62,019 bases of DNA from Rhodoferax sp. (GTDB taxonomy: Bacteria > Pseudomonadota > Gammaproteobacteria > Burkholderiales > Burkholderiaceae_C), in contig JAUXOA010000054.1 in the NCBI GenBank assembly GCA_030682475.1, forward strand, positions 1 to 62,019. The letters are read 5' to 3'. Under the pieces are notes generated by a model, which saw nothing but the letters and a program-made list of their open reading frames with translations, searched no databases and was not told where the DNA came from. A program made the translations under genes and the position numbers. Positions 34,225 to 43,692 of this stretch are shown in pieces. Each line of letters starts with the position of its first letter. The first letter of the stretch is position 1.

Positions 34225-35100
34225 ATGTCCTCCCCCAATCTGCATCCCATGATCAATGTGGCCATCAAGGCCGCCCGCGCCGCTGGCGCCATCATCAACC
34301 GCGCCGCGCTTGACCTCGAGGCGGTTCGCATCTCGCAAAAGCAGGTCAATGACTTCGTCACCGACGTCGACCAGGCCGCCGAGCAGGTCATCATCGAAAC
34401 GCTGCTTGCAGCCTACCCCGGGCACGCCATCTGGGCTGAGGAATCAGGTCGGGAACATGGCGCCAAAGACTCTGAATTGGTCTGGATCATTGACCCCCTG
34501 GACGGCACCACCAACTTCATCCATGGCTTCCCTGTGTACTGCGTCAGCATTGCGCTGGCGGTCAAGGGCAAGATTGAGCAGGCCGTCATTTACGACCCCA
34601 GCCGCAACGACCTGTTCACTGCCACCAAAGGGCGGGGCGCTTACATGAATGATCGCCGTCTGCGCGTCTCCAAACGCATCCGCCTGCAGGAGTGCCTGAT
34701 TTCCACCGGTTTCCCGTTCCGCCCCGGTGACGACTTCAACGCCTACCTGCGCATGATGGGTGACGTGATGCAACGCTGCGCCGGCCTGCGCCGCCCCGGC
34801 GCAGCGGCGCTCGATCTGGCCTATGTGGCAGCAGGCTTTACCGATGGGTTTTTTGAAACCGGCTTGCAGCCCTGGGACGTGGCAGCGGGCTCTTTGCTGG
34901 TGACCGAAGCCGGCGGCCTGGTCGGCAATTTCACGGGCGAACCGGACTTTCTGGAACAAAACGAATGCCTGGCTGGCAACCCCAAGGTATATGGCCAACT
35001 GGTCGGTATTCTGGGCAAATACAGCAAGTTTGCCAGCGCTGGTGAAAAAGCTGGTCTGGGCCAGGTTGGACCGACGCTGGCAATGGCGAATTTCCCTTAA
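34225..35100 (+). CDS. suhB: Inositol-1-monophosphatase family protein SuhB
   Basis: A 291-residue IMPase-fold phosphatase. Metal-site motifs: [25 protein letters not shown] and [18 protein letters not shown]. In E. coli SuhB also joins rRNA antitermination complexes. I chose ATG 34225 ([18 protein letters not shown]); ATG 34249 is also possible, since relatives begin near HPMLNIAVKAAR. The 3' end overlaps convergent slmA by four bases. Confidence 0.94.
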   Translation: MSSPNLHPMINVAIKAARAAGAIINRAALDLEAVRISQKQVNDFVTDVDQAAEQVIIETLLAAYPGHAIWAEESGREHGAKDSELVWIIDPLDGTTNFIHGFPVYCVSIALAVKGKIEQAVIYDPSRNDLFTATKGRGAYMNDRRLRVSKRIRLQECLISTGFPFRPGDDFNAYLRMMGDVMQRCAGLRRPGAAALDLAYVAAGFTDGFFETGLQPWDVAAGSLLVTEAGGLVGNFTGEPDFLEQNECLAGNPKVYGQLVGILGKYSKFASAGEKAGLGQVGPTLAMANFP

Positions 35101-35783
35101 AGAATCAGTGCCAGGCTGGCTTCGAGGTGTTCCGAGGGCGAGCGCTTGAAGCCCGAACGCGCAAAGCGCTGCAGTCGGCCAACGACAAAGGCGGTCAACA
35201 CCGACGCACACACCTGCGTATCCACACTGGGCGTGGCCGAGCCACTCAAGTCGGCGGCACCCCGCAGGCTTTGCTTGAGGGTGGACTCGATCTTGTCAAA
35301 AAACTGGTTCATGCGCTGTTGCAGGCGTTCGTTCTCAAACACCAGCGCATCGCCCACCATGACGCGCGTCATGCCAGGATTTTTCTCGGCGAACTGCATC
35401 ACCATGGCAATCACTTTGCCAGCCTGGCGCGTGCCCGCCATGGCGTCCGTGGCGGCATCCGCAAGGCCGGACGCGCTCTCCCTTTCAGCAATCTGGTTCA
35501 CCAGCGAAAACACGGTCTGCTCGATGAACTCAATCAAACCTTCAAACATTTGGGCCTTGCTGGCAAAGTGCCGGTACAGCGCGGCCTCGCTCACAGCAAG
35601 ACGCGCCGCCAGCGCGGCGGTGGTGATGCGCTCGGCGCCGGGTTGTTCCAGCATGGTCGCCAGCGCCTGCAATATCTGCACCCGGCGTTCGCCCGGTTTG
35701 GGTCGCTTGCGAACAGGGCTGGCAAGCTCACTGCCTGAAGAGGTTTTGGAAGCTGCTTGGGAGGAGGATTCGACGTCAGACAT
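35097..35783 (-). CDS. slmA: Nucleoid occlusion factor SlmA
   Basis: A 228-residue TetR-fold regulator. The N-terminal helix-turn-helix is [20 protein letters not shown] with [29 protein letters not shown], and [13 protein letters not shown] is typical of SlmA, which binds DNA and blocks FtsZ ring assembly over the nucleoid. The N-terminal 25 residues are Ser-rich and disordered. The ATG at 35783 is chosen because longer frames add unrelated residues. It follows the aor operon on the same strand after about 110 bases. Confidence 0.88.
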   Translation of the reverse strand: MSDVESSSQAASKTSSGSELASPVRKRPKPGERRVQILQALATMLEQPGAERITTAALAARLAVSEAALYRHFASKAQMFEGLIEFIEQTVFSLVNQIAERESASGLADAATDAMAGTRQAGKVIAMVMQFAEKNPGMTRVMVGDALVFENERLQQRMNQFFDKIESTLKQSLRGAADLSGSATPSVDTQVCASVLTAFVVGRLQRFARSGFKRSPSEHLEASLALIL

Positions 35784-35895
35784 GGTGTTCAAAGCGAAAT
35801 GTTGATTTGATTCTCGCACAGCAGACCCAAGGGTTTTCCTGTGGGGCAGTCTAGTCGATTGGGAAATGCTCGCCAAATGCGTCCACTGCCCCTCC

Positions 35896-36195
35896 TCACC
35901 CTCCCCCCCGCTGCATGTACAGATCAAAGCGTTTCATGAAGGCGTAGCGCTGGGAGTGATCCAGACCGGCAAAGCGAAAGCTGACCAGCAGGCGGGGGAT
36001 GCGCATCAACGCAATCACACGCGGCGCACCGGTGCGCCAGGTCAAACCCAGTGCGCCATCGTCAATGCGCACACCGGCAGCATTGGCCTGCAACTTCCAG
36101 TGCTGCTCGCCAATCGCGTTGGGCAGCCACCTCAGCCACTCGGCTTCGGTGCAGCCCATCTCCCGATCGAAGCGCTCGGCGTAGAAGGATTGCAT
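35896..36195 (-). CDS. Unknown small protein, last gene of the aor operon
   Basis: A 99-residue protein I do not recognise. It contains MGCTEAEWLRWLPNAIGEQ, many aromatic and basic residues (RFDLYMQRGG end) and no signal peptide or metal motif. Its ATG directly follows the stop of the MoaD-like gene (zero-base gap), so translation is coupled. Position at the end of a ferredoxin-AOR-FAD-MoaD run suggests a role in cofactor insertion or assembly of the tungsten enzyme; this is inference only. The frame is intact and its codon use resembles its neighbours. Confidence 0.75.
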   Translation of the reverse strand: MQSFYAERFDREMGCTEAEWLRWLPNAIGEQHWKLQANAAGVRIDDGALGLTWRTGAPRVIALMRIPRLLVSFRFAGLDHSQRYAFMKRFDLYMQRGGG

Positions 36196-36450
36196 TCAGC
36201 CCCCGGCAATCGGGGGCCAGATGGCCAGCACATCGCCCGCCACCAAAGTCTGGGTCAGGCGTTTGTCTGGCGCTATGTATTTGCCGTTGATCAGCACCAG
36301 ATGCACCAGCTTGGGCGGCAGGCCGTAGGGCTCGATGATCTGGCTGATAGACGCATCGGGCGCAATGTCAAGTTCCAGCACATTGGTGTAGCGTGCCTGC
36401 GCTGGCAGGTAATCGGTGAGTGAGGCAAAGAGCTTGAAAGTGATCTTCAT
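36196..36450 (-). CDS. MoaD/ThiS-type sulfur carrier of the aor operon
   Basis: An 84-residue ubiquitin-fold protein ending in PPIAGG, the Gly-Gly tail that MoeB-type enzymes activate to a thiocarboxylate. Other markers are KLFASLTDYLP, VHLVLINGKYI and GDVLAIWPPI. It would donate sulfur for the pterin dithiolene. ATG 36450 (MKITFKLF) is preferred to a TTG nine bases upstream. It lies 12 bases after the FAD subunit gene. A dedicated copy inside the AOR operon suggests tungstopterin assembly. Confidence 0.87.
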   Translation of the reverse strand: MKITFKLFASLTDYLPAQARYTNVLELDIAPDASISQIIEPYGLPPKLVHLVLINGKYIAPDKRLTQTLVAGDVLAIWPPIAGG

Positions 36451-36462
36451 TCTCGGCAAATT

Positions 36463-37758
36463 CTAGCGCCGCCGGGCGTCCTGTGCGCCCGACCAGGTGC
36501 CTTGGGCCTGGGCGCTGGCGAGGTAGGCCTCCATCAGTTTGGTGGGGTCGTTTTTAAGGGTTTCTTTCCATTCTCCCAGCCGCACCTGACCTTCCACCAG
36601 CCCGCGCATCACGCCCACATGCTCGGTCCAGCCAACGCTGTTGCAGCCCACCAGCACGTCGTCCTTGAATTGCAGGCTCAGGTGGCGGCCCGCAGCCTTG
36701 TCAGTCAGCTCCACCTGCTCGCCACCGGGCTGGCCCTGCCAGTCGCCAAAGCTGCTCGATATCAGGCCCAGCGTGTCGAGCACGTTGATTTGCGTTACCC
36801 CTTTTAGCTCGGCGCTGGCTGCCGTGCCACGGCCAAAGGCCACCATGTTCAGGGCCGCCACACGGGCCTGTTCCGCCGCGTTGGGCTGGATCGCACTGAC
36901 AATGGTTTTGCCGCTGACCTTGTCAAAAGCCTCGGCACAGTCGCCTGCGGCGTAGATACCGGGCACATTGGTTTGCAGGTGTTCATCCGTCAGCACGCCC
37001 AGCAGGCAGGTGATGCCCGATTTTTCCAGGAAGCCGATAGCGGGCTTGACGCCGGCGGCGCTGATCACCAGATCAGCCGCCACGGTTTTGCCGTTACTCA
37101 GTCGTACGTTCAAAGGCGTCCCCGCTTCGATGGCTTCGACCCGGGTGCCGGTGAAAACCTGCACGCCTTTGGCCTCACACCAGTCGCGAATCATGCCGCC
37201 AGCGGTCGGGCCCATCATGCGCGGCACCATGCGGTCGCCCATTTCCACCACGCTCAAATGCACGCCCCGCGCGGACAGTGCTTCCATGATGATGCAGCCG
37301 ATGAAGCCGGCGCCCAGTTGCAGCACGCGCGCGCCCGGGGTGGCCAGCGCCATGATCGCTCTGGCGTCGTCCAGCGTCCAGCAGGAATGAACGCCGGCGG
37401 CGTCAATGCCTGGAATGGGAGGGCGCACGGGGTGTGAACCAGTGGCGATCAGCAGCGTGTCAAACGTGATCGATTCGCCATTGCCGAGCGCTACTTTTTT
37501 TGCCGCTATATCGACCTGTTTGACGTGGGCCTGCACCAGATTGACCTTGATGTCTTTGAAGTGTGACGGGCTCTTGCGCAGGTAAGTGCCGCGCTCATCC
37601 ACGTTGCCCATCAACAGGTAGGGAATGGCCATGCGGGAATAAGGCGGCTCTTTTTCGTCGCCCACGATGGTGATGGTGTCACCAGGCGCGTGTTTGCGAA
37701 TGGTTTCAGCGGCAATGACACCGGCCGGGCCGGCACCGAGGATGAGGTGATGGGTCAT
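36463..37758 (-). CDS. aorC: FAD/NAD(P)-binding subunit of the aldehyde oxidoreductase
   Basis: A 431-residue pyridine-nucleotide-disulfide-type flavoprotein: LILGAGPAGVIAAETIRKHA at the N-terminus, EKEPPYSRMAIPYLLMG, the NAD domain VLQLGAGFIGCIIMEALS, and VPGIYAAGDCAEAFDKVSG. In Aromatoleum aromaticum the corresponding AorC subunit couples the enzyme to NAD. The ATG at 37758 lies seven bases after the aorB stop. Symbol by analogy to aorABC; the gene is intact. Confidence 0.85.
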   Translation of the reverse strand: MTHHLILGAGPAGVIAAETIRKHAPGDTITIVGDEKEPPYSRMAIPYLLMGNVDERGTYLRKSPSHFKDIKVNLVQAHVKQVDIAAKKVALGNGESITFDTLLIATGSHPVRPPIPGIDAAGVHSCWTLDDARAIMALATPGARVLQLGAGFIGCIIMEALSARGVHLSVVEMGDRMVPRMMGPTAGGMIRDWCEAKGVQVFTGTRVEAIEAGTPLNVRLSNGKTVAADLVISAAGVKPAIGFLEKSGITCLLGVLTDEHLQTNVPGIYAAGDCAEAFDKVSGKTIVSAIQPNAAEQARVAALNMVAFGRGTAASAELKGVTQINVLDTLGLISSSFGDWQGQPGGEQVELTDKAAGRHLSLQFKDDVLVGCNSVGWTEHVGVMRGLVEGQVRLGEWKETLKNDPTKLMEAYLASAQAQGTWSGAQDARRR

Positions 37759-37765
37759 GGCGCTT

Positions 37766-39613
37766 TCACAACCCCAACCGCGTGCGGGTATCCGCAGTCG
37801 GTCTGCCTTCGGTGTCCCAACCACGCGCTGCGTAGTACTTGGGCATCATCTCGGCCAGCATGTTGACCTTGCCCTTGGAAGGGCCGGTTTTGCAGGCTTC
37901 TGTCAGCAGGCGTTTGGGCAGGCTGTCGTCTTTGGCGGTAAAGCCGGCGCGGTTGTTGAACTCGCGCTCCATGTTCCAGATACGCTCGCCGATTTTTTCC
38001 AGCTCTTCGGTGGTGTACTGGTCGCCACAGGCGGCAGCTACTTGCGGTGCCAGATCCGCCAGGCCCCAGGCGAAGCTGGTGAAGATGCACAGGCCGGACG
38101 AATCAAAGGCCGCGGTGGCGTCCTGGAAGGCCTTGACCAGTTCGGGCTTGCCCGCGTGTTCCAGCGGATCGGTCTTGACCGGAATGCCCAGCACTTCAGA
38201 GGCGATGGTGTAGCCGCGCAAATGGCAACCGCCCCGGTTGGACGTGGCATACGCCAGACCAATGCCCTGAATGGCACGGCCGTCGTAGGCCGGGAATTCC
38301 TGACCCTTGCTGGTCATGCTCAGGTCGGGCTGGCCATACTTGGCGGTCAGGCGCTTGGAGCCTTGACCGATTTCCTTGCCAAAGCCACGACCGTAAATCG
38401 TTTCCTCGGTCAAAAACGCCAGTGCCTGGGCCGAACCAAACGGCGCCTCGATGCCAATTTGCTCTTTGGTCAGCACGCCCATTTCATACATTTCCATCAC
38501 CGCGCCGACGGTCGCGCCAAAGCTGATCGGGTCAATGCCTTCTTCGTTGCACAGCATGGTGGCGTATTGCAGCGCTTCCAGGTCTTTGACCCCGTTGGCG
38601 GCGCCCAGGGCCCAGGCCGCTTCGTATTCCAGACCACCGGAGGCGCCCCAGTACTGGGGTTTGTTGGCCACGGTAAAGTGGCTCTCGTCCATTTTGCTGA
38701 TGCGGCCACAGGCAATGGTGCAACCAAAGCAGGCCTGATTCGTCACCAACTGCTTTTTGCCATCGGTCTTGCGCGGCGTCGCCATCGCTTCGGCCGAGAT
38801 GTCTTTGGCGCCTTCAAACGCGTTGTCGCGGTGATTGCGGGTGGGCAGTGCGCCCATCTCGTTGATGACGTTCATCAGCACCTGCGTGCCATAGGCGGGC
38901 AAGCCCTGACCAGTGACGGCGTTGTCAGCGAGGATTTTCTTCTTCTCGGCAATCACCTTCATGAAGGCTTTGGGGTTGTGGATGTTGCCCACGCCCTTGG
39001 TGCCACGCACCGCAATCGCCTTCAGGTTTTTACTGCCCATGACAGTGCCCACGCCCGAGCGGCCGGCCGCCCGGTGCAGGTCGTTCACCACGCTCGCATA
39101 CAGCACGCCGTTCTCACCGGCCTTGCCAATGCTGGAGACACGCGTGAGCGGATCCTGCAGACTTTTCTTGAGCATCTCTTCGGTCTGCCAAATGCTTTTA
39201 CCCCACAGGTGGGCCGCGTCGCGCAACTCGGCCACATCGTCGTTGACATAGAGATAGACTGGCTTCGGACTCTTGCCTTCAAAAATAACCATGTCCCAAC
39301 CCGCCATCTTGAACTCGGCACCCCAATAGCCGCCCGAGTTGGAGCAGGCAATGGCGCCGGTCAACGGGCTCTTGGTGATCACCGTGTAGCGACCGCCGGT
39401 GGAGGCCATGGTGCCGGTCAGCGGGCCGGTGGCCCAGATGATTTTGTTGGCTGGCGACAGCGGATCGACTTTGGCATCAACCTCTTCCACCAGGTACTTC
39501 GAACCCAGGCCACGCGAGCCGATGTAAGCGTGTGCCCATTCCATATTGAGTGGCTCGGACTTGACGGTACCTGCGGTCAAATCAACGCGAAGAATTTTTC
39601 CTGCCCATGACAT
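37766..39613 (-). CDS. aorB: Tungsten-dependent aldehyde ferredoxin oxidoreductase
   Basis: A 615-residue AOR-family catalytic subunit, oxidising aldehydes to acids (and able to reduce acids in relatives). The N-terminus MSWAGKILRVDLTAGTVKSE and the GPLTGTMASTGGRY pterin-binding region are typical, as are the [4Fe-4S] cysteines ACFGCTIACG and a later Cys in the RGGCHLRG / SSGLCIFTSF region. Bis-tungstopterin binding is inferred from the family. The ribosome-binding site AGGAG precedes the ATG. Flanked by the Fe-S subunit upstream and the FAD subunit downstream, it fits the three-subunit type. Confidence 0.94.
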   Translation of the reverse strand: MSWAGKILRVDLTAGTVKSEPLNMEWAHAYIGSRGLGSKYLVEEVDAKVDPLSPANKIIWATGPLTGTMASTGGRYTVITKSPLTGAIACSNSGGYWGAEFKMAGWDMVIFEGKSPKPVYLYVNDDVAELRDAAHLWGKSIWQTEEMLKKSLQDPLTRVSSIGKAGENGVLYASVVNDLHRAAGRSGVGTVMGSKNLKAIAVRGTKGVGNIHNPKAFMKVIAEKKKILADNAVTGQGLPAYGTQVLMNVINEMGALPTRNHRDNAFEGAKDISAEAMATPRKTDGKKQLVTNQACFGCTIACGRISKMDESHFTVANKPQYWGASGGLEYEAAWALGAANGVKDLEALQYATMLCNEEGIDPISFGATVGAVMEMYEMGVLTKEQIGIEAPFGSAQALAFLTEETIYGRGFGKEIGQGSKRLTAKYGQPDLSMTSKGQEFPAYDGRAIQGIGLAYATSNRGGCHLRGYTIASEVLGIPVKTDPLEHAGKPELVKAFQDATAAFDSSGLCIFTSFAWGLADLAPQVAAACGDQYTTEELEKIGERIWNMEREFNNRAGFTAKDDSLPKRLLTEACKTGPSKGKVNMLAEMMPKYYAARGWDTEGRPTADTRTRLGL

Positions 39614-39632
39614 GATGATCTCCTAAAGTGTT

Positions 39633-39676
39633 GGGGACAGAGCTTGTTCACTACGTGTAACTGCGGACTGTCCCAC
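39633..39676. repeat. 44-base dispersed palindromic repeat, copy 2 (aorA-aorB spacer)
   Basis: GGGGACAGAGCTTGTTCACT through CTGCGGACTGTCCCAC, the reverse complement of 24764-24807. It fills the spacer between the Fe-S and catalytic subunit genes and could form a hairpin that alters their relative expression. Confidence 0.85.
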
Positions 39677-39685
39677 AAGGGTTCA

Positions 39686-40162
39686 TTAAGCAACCGAAGG
39701 CTGATTGCCAAGTTTGTCTGCCCATTGAGCCATCTTGCCCAGGCCGGTCCAGTTGGCGTCGATGAAAGTGATGGCGCCGGTGGGGCAGGCGTCGGCACAG
39801 GCCGGCTCGCCACCGCACAGATCGCACTTTTGCACTTTGCCGGTCTCCTGCACGTAATTGATGGTGCCAAACGGGCAGGCAATGGTGCAGACCTTGCAGC
39901 CGACACAGGTGGCCTCATTAACCACTTTGGCGCCGGTGAGCTTGTCAACGGTAATGGCCTCGACCGGGCAGGCATGCAGGCACCAGGCCTCATCGCACTG
40001 GGTGCAGGTGTAAGGCACTTTCTTGCCGGTATGGTGAAAGTCAAACACCTTGATCCGGGATTTGGCAGTGGCGAAAGTGCCGTAGTTCTCGAAAGAACAG
40101 GCCATTTCGCACTGCAAACAACCGGTGCACTTGTCTGCGTTGATGTGCAACACCTTTTGCAT
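39686..40162 (-). CDS. aorA: Four-cluster ferredoxin subunit of the aldehyde oxidoreductase
   Basis: A 158-residue DMSO-reductase-B-like electron transfer protein with 16 cysteines in four [4Fe-4S] motifs: CTGCLQCEMAC, CTQCDEAWCLHACPVEAI, CVGCKVCTIACPFGTI and CDLCGGEPACADACPTGAI. It resembles AorA of the Aromatoleum enzyme, which links the tungsten and FAD subunits. AGGAGAG precedes the ATG. It is the first gene of the operon; its promoter must lie in the 112-base spacer shared with divergent modA. Confidence 0.9.
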   Translation of the reverse strand: MQKVLHINADKCTGCLQCEMACSFENYGTFATAKSRIKVFDFHHTGKKVPYTCTQCDEAWCLHACPVEAITVDKLTGAKVVNEATCVGCKVCTIACPFGTINYVQETGKVQKCDLCGGEPACADACPTGAITFIDANWTGLGKMAQWADKLGNQPSVA

Positions 40163-40274
40163 GTGTCTCTCCTATGAAATGAAATACATAGCCATTGTTA
40201 GACGTCTGGGAGACTTGCCTCCTAGGGATAACCCTAATCTAGAATGACGAATGACGTGAAATTCTCAAAAATAC

Positions 40275-41057
40275 ATGAGCCACACCATGACACTCGCCAG
40301 AACGCTGTTTTTTACCTGCTCTTTATGGCTGGCACTGAGCGCCCACGCCGGAAAAGTCACGGTTGCGGCAGCGGCTGACCTGAAGTTCGCCATGGACGAG
40401 GTTATCCCCACCTTCAGACAAGCCAACCCAGGCGACGAGATCGACGTGATCTACGGCTCATCAGGCAAGTTTCACACCCAGATTCAGCAGGGCGCGCCCT
40501 ACGACCTCTATTTTTCTGCTGATATCGCCTTTCCACGCGCGTTGGCGAAGAACGGCTTCGCCGCCTCCGAGGTGAAACCTTACGCCTTGGGTCGCATCGT
40601 GTTGTGGAGCGCCAGCCTGGACGCGACCCAGATGACGCTGGCCAGCCTGACTGACCCGAAGATCACCCGCATCGCCATCGCCAACCCGAAGCACGCGCCC
40701 TACGGCATGCGCGCCGAGGAAGCGCTGCGCTCGGCCGGGCTGTGGGAGAAAGTTGAGCCCAAGCTGGTCTATGGCGAGAACATCGCCCACACCGCGCAGT
40801 TCGTACAGACCGGCAATGCGCAGATCGGCGTCATCGCGCTGGCCCTGGCCGTGCATCCCGCGCTCTCCAGCAAAGGCGGTTACTGGCTGATCCCCGACAA
40901 GCTGCACGCGCCGCTGGAACAGGGCTTCATCATCACCCGGCGGGCAGCGGCTAACGCGCTGGCCAGGCGCCTGGCCGACTACATGGACAGCAGCGCCGCC
41001 CGCGCGGTGATGAGGCGCTATGGCTTCGTATTTCCCGCTGACCCGTCCAGCAAGTAA
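40275..41057 (+). CDS. modA: Molybdate ABC transporter substrate-binding protein
   Basis: A 260-residue ModA with a cleavable signal peptide (LFFTCSLWLALSAHAG). The mature part starts KVTVAAAADLKFAMDEVIPT and contains FRQANPGDEIDVIYGSSGK (oxyanion-binding Ser loop) and LVYGENIAHTAQFVQTGNAQ. It binds molybdate and, in many relatives, tungstate. Divergent from the aor operon across 112 bases, which suggests shared control by oxyanion supply. First gene of modABC. Confidence 0.94.
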   Translation: MSHTMTLARTLFFTCSLWLALSAHAGKVTVAAAADLKFAMDEVIPTFRQANPGDEIDVIYGSSGKFHTQIQQGAPYDLYFSADIAFPRALAKNGFAASEVKPYALGRIVLWSASLDATQMTLASLTDPKITRIAIANPKHAPYGMRAEEALRSAGLWEKVEPKLVYGENIAHTAQFVQTGNAQIGVIALALAVHPALSSKGGYWLIPDKLHAPLEQGFIITRRAAANALARRLADYMDSSAARAVMRRYGFVFPADPSSK

Positions 41058-41065
41058 GTGAGCCC

Positions 41066-41752
41066 ATGCCCATGCTATTGACCGACAGTGATCTGCAGGC
41101 CCTCTGGCTGACGGCGCGCCTGGCCGGCATCGTGACCCTGATCCTGCTGCTGGTGGGCACGCCGATCGCGTGGTGGCTGGCGCGCACCAAAACGGCGTGG
41201 AAAGGTCCGATTGCTGCCGTGGTCGCCTTGCCGCTGGTGTTGCCGCCTTCGGTACTGGGCTTCTACCTGCTGCTGGCGATGGGCCCCCATGGCCCGGTCG
41301 GCCAGTTCACGCAGGCCCTGGGCATCGGGCCGTTGCCGTTCACCTTTTGGGGCCTGGTGCTGGCTTCGGTGTTTTACTCGCTGCCCTTCATGGTGCAACC
41401 TTTACAGATCGCCTTCGAGGCCATCGGCGAGCGCCCGCTGGAGGTGGCGGCGACCTTGCGGGCGTCGCCGCTGGACGCTTTTTTCACGGTCGCTGTGCCT
41501 TTGGCCCGGCCCGGCTTTCTGACCGCTTCGGTCCTGACCTTCGCGCACACCGTGGGCGAATTCGGTGTCGTGCTGATGATTGGCGGCAACCTGCCCGGCG
41601 TGACCCGTGTCGCCTCCGTGCAAATCTACGACTATGTGGAAGCGTTCGAGTACGCGCAGGCCCATCGCCTGTCGGCCGTGCTGCTGATCTTCTCCTTCCT
41701 GGTGCTGCTGGCCCTGTATGCCTGGCGACCGAACTTGAAGACACGGGCCTGA
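41066..41752 (+). CDS. modB: Molybdate ABC transporter permease
   Basis: A 228-residue inner-membrane permease with about five to six hydrophobic segments ([37 protein letters not shown] and others) and the EAA-type loop EAFEYAQ with [10 protein letters not shown] at the end. It starts eight bases after modA, and an ATG two codons further on is equally possible. Its stop lies one base before modC, so the operon is compact. Confidence 0.94.
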   Translation: MPMLLTDSDLQALWLTARLAGIVTLILLLVGTPIAWWLARTKTAWKGPIAAVVALPLVLPPSVLGFYLLLAMGPHGPVGQFTQALGIGPLPFTFWGLVLASVFYSLPFMVQPLQIAFEAIGERPLEVAATLRASPLDAFFTVAVPLARPGFLTASVLTFAHTVGEFGVVLMIGGNLPGVTRVASVQIYDYVEAFEYAQAHRLSAVLLIFSFLVLLALYAWRPNLKTRA

Positions 41753-41753
41753 T

Positions 41754-42824
41754 ATGACCGGCATTCAAACGCGTTTTCGCCTGGCCCGGCCGGGCTTCAC
41801 GCTCGATGTCGAGCTGGACTGGCCCGCGCGTGGCGTCACGGCGCTGTTCGGCCCCTCTGGCTCCGGCAAGACAACACTGTTGCGCTGCATCGCCGGGCTG
41901 GAGCGCGCGCCACAGGGATTCTTGCGCGTCGATAGCGATGTTTGGCAGGACGATACGCGTTGGGTGCCGACGCACCAACGCCCGCTCGGCTACGTGTTCC
42001 AGGAGGCGAGCCTGTTTGCGCACCTCACGGTGCTGGGTAATCTGCGCTACGGGCTGCAACGGGTGAGCGAAGTGCAAGGGGTGAGCCTGGCGCAAGCGAT
42101 TGAGTTGCTCGGCATTGGCCACCTGCTCGAGCGCAAGCCGGACCGGCTGTCGGGCGGCGAGCGCCAGCGTGTGGCCATTGCGCGGGCGCTGGCGGTCAGT
42201 CCGCGTCTGTTGCTGATGGACGAACCGCTGGCCGCGCTGGACTTGAAGCGCAGGCAGGAAATCTTGCCCTACCTGGAGCGCCTGCAAAGCGAGCTCGACA
42301 TTCCGATTGTTTATGTCAGTCACGCGATTGATGAAGTGGCGCGGCTGGCCGACCACCTGGTGTTGCTGGAAGGTGGTCGGGTCACGGCCAGCGGCCCCAC
42401 TGGCGAATTGATGACGCAGCTTGATCTGTCACTGGCACACGGTGATAGCGCCAGCGCCATTATTCATGCCAGCATCAGCGGCCACGAACCGGCCTACCAC
42501 CTGACACTGGCCGCCTTCCCCGGTGGGCGCTTCTGCGTACCGCAGCAAATGATGGCGGTGGGTCAGCCTTTGCGCATCCGCGTGCAGGCGCGCGACGTCA
42601 GCCTGACGCTGGAGCCACAAACCGGCACCAGCATTCTCAACATCCTGCCGGTGACGGTCACCGCCGTATCAGACGATAGCCCGGGTCAGGTGATGGTGGG
42701 ACTGGATGCGGGCGGCACGCCCCTGCTGGCCAGAATCACGTACAAGTCGGCCCAAGCGCTCGGGCTGGTCACTGGACAAACCGTTTACGCACAGGTCAAG
42801 GGTGTCGCGATTCTGGGGCCATAA
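41754..42824 (+). CDS. modC: Molybdate ABC transporter ATP-binding protein
   Basis: A 356-residue ModC. ATPase: Walker [15 protein letters not shown], signature [15 protein letters not shown], Walker [13 protein letters not shown] and [10 protein letters not shown]. The C-terminal TOBE domain (about residues 285-350; [30 protein letters not shown]) senses oxyanion in relatives and marks the protein as ModC rather than a general ABC ATPase. Complete. Confidence 0.95.
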   Translation: MTGIQTRFRLARPGFTLDVELDWPARGVTALFGPSGSGKTTLLRCIAGLERAPQGFLRVDSDVWQDDTRWVPTHQRPLGYVFQEASLFAHLTVLGNLRYGLQRVSEVQGVSLAQAIELLGIGHLLERKPDRLSGGERQRVAIARALAVSPRLLLMDEPLAALDLKRRQEILPYLERLQSELDIPIVYVSHAIDEVARLADHLVLLEGGRVTASGPTGELMTQLDLSLAHGDSASAIIHASISGHEPAYHLTLAAFPGGRFCVPQQMMAVGQPLRIRVQARDVSLTLEPQTGTSILNILPVTVTAVSDDSPGQVMVGLDAGGTPLLARITYKSAQALGLVTGQTVYAQVKGVAILGP

Positions 42825-42918
42825 GCCTTTTAAGTGCTGCGGATAAGCGCGCAGCCAGCCCAACCCGCCATCGCGATTACCCTTAAACTCCGCTTCCCTC
42901 AACCCGCTGGTGTGATCT

Positions 42919-43665
42919 ATGGACTTTTTATTTGACTCCAATCTCTGGATTGCGTTTTTCATGCTCGCGGCGCTGGAAATCGTGCTGGGTATCGACAACA
43001 TCATTTTCATCAGCATTCTGGTCGGACGTCTGCCGGCCAAAAACCGGGACCTGGCGCGTCGTCTCGGGCTCGGGTTTGCGATGGTTTCGCGCATCGGCCT
43101 GCTGTTCAGCCTGACCTGGGTGATGTCACTCACCAACCCGCTGTTTTCACTCTTTGGCCACGAGATCAGCGGGCGCGACCTGATTCTGCTGGGCGGCGGA
43201 CTGTTTCTGCTCTACAAGGCCTCGAACGAGATTTTTCTGGAAGTCGAGGCCCACCAGCCCAAAGAGGTCAGCGCCAAGGCGCATACGCTCAGAACCGGCG
43301 CTACCCTGTTTTGGGGCACCATTGTTCAAATCGGTATCGTTGACATTGTCTTTTCGCTGGACTCGGTGATCACCGCCGTCGGTATGGTGGACAACATCAA
43401 CGTGATGGTGGCCGCCGTGATGGCGTCAGTTGCCGTCATGATGTTTGCCGCCAAACCGATTGGTGACTTTGTGGACCGCCATCCCTCGATCAAGGTGTTG
43501 GCGCTGTCGTTCCTGACCATGGTTGGAACCCTGCTGGTGGCGGAGGCTTTTGACGTGCATGTGCCCAAAGGCTATGTTTACACGGCCATGCTGTTTTCTC
43601 TCGGGGTGGAGGCGCTGAACATTCGTGCCCGCTCGAAGCGGCTGGCCCTCAAGATGACTCCATAA
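42919..43665 (+). CDS. TerC-family integral membrane protein
   Basis: A 248-residue TerC-type protein with seven or so membrane segments. The two conserved acidic motifs are LEIVLGIDNIIFISILVGRL and VDIVFSLDSVITAVGMVDN, which carry the likely metal-binding Asp residues. Family members export manganese or take part in metal loading of secreted enzymes, and some are linked to tellurite resistance. It is monocistronic, 94 bases after modC; a functional link to molybdate is not evident. Confidence 0.9.
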   Translation: MDFLFDSNLWIAFFMLAALEIVLGIDNIIFISILVGRLPAKNRDLARRLGLGFAMVSRIGLLFSLTWVMSLTNPLFSLFGHEISGRDLILLGGGLFLLYKASNEIFLEVEAHQPKEVSAKAHTLRTGATLFWGTIVQIGIVDIVFSLDSVITAVGMVDNINVMVAAVMASVAVMMFAAKPIGDFVDRHPSIKVLALSFLTMVGTLLVAEAFDVHVPKGYVYTAMLFSLGVEALNIRARSKRLALKMTP

Positions 43666-43692
43666 TCTTCTGGGGGCCGGTCTGCGCGCGGC

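Noticed and set aside
37757..39610. Long plus-strand open frame of 617 codons opposite the aldehyde oxidoreductase gene
   Set aside because: It is the antisense shadow of a clear AOR gene, caused by high GC at third positions; it shows no family motifs.
40163..40274. ModE box between aorA and modA
   Set aside because: I searched for the CGnTATATA-N6-TATATAnCG pattern and found no acceptable match; only a weak GGAG-N6-CTCC symmetry is present.
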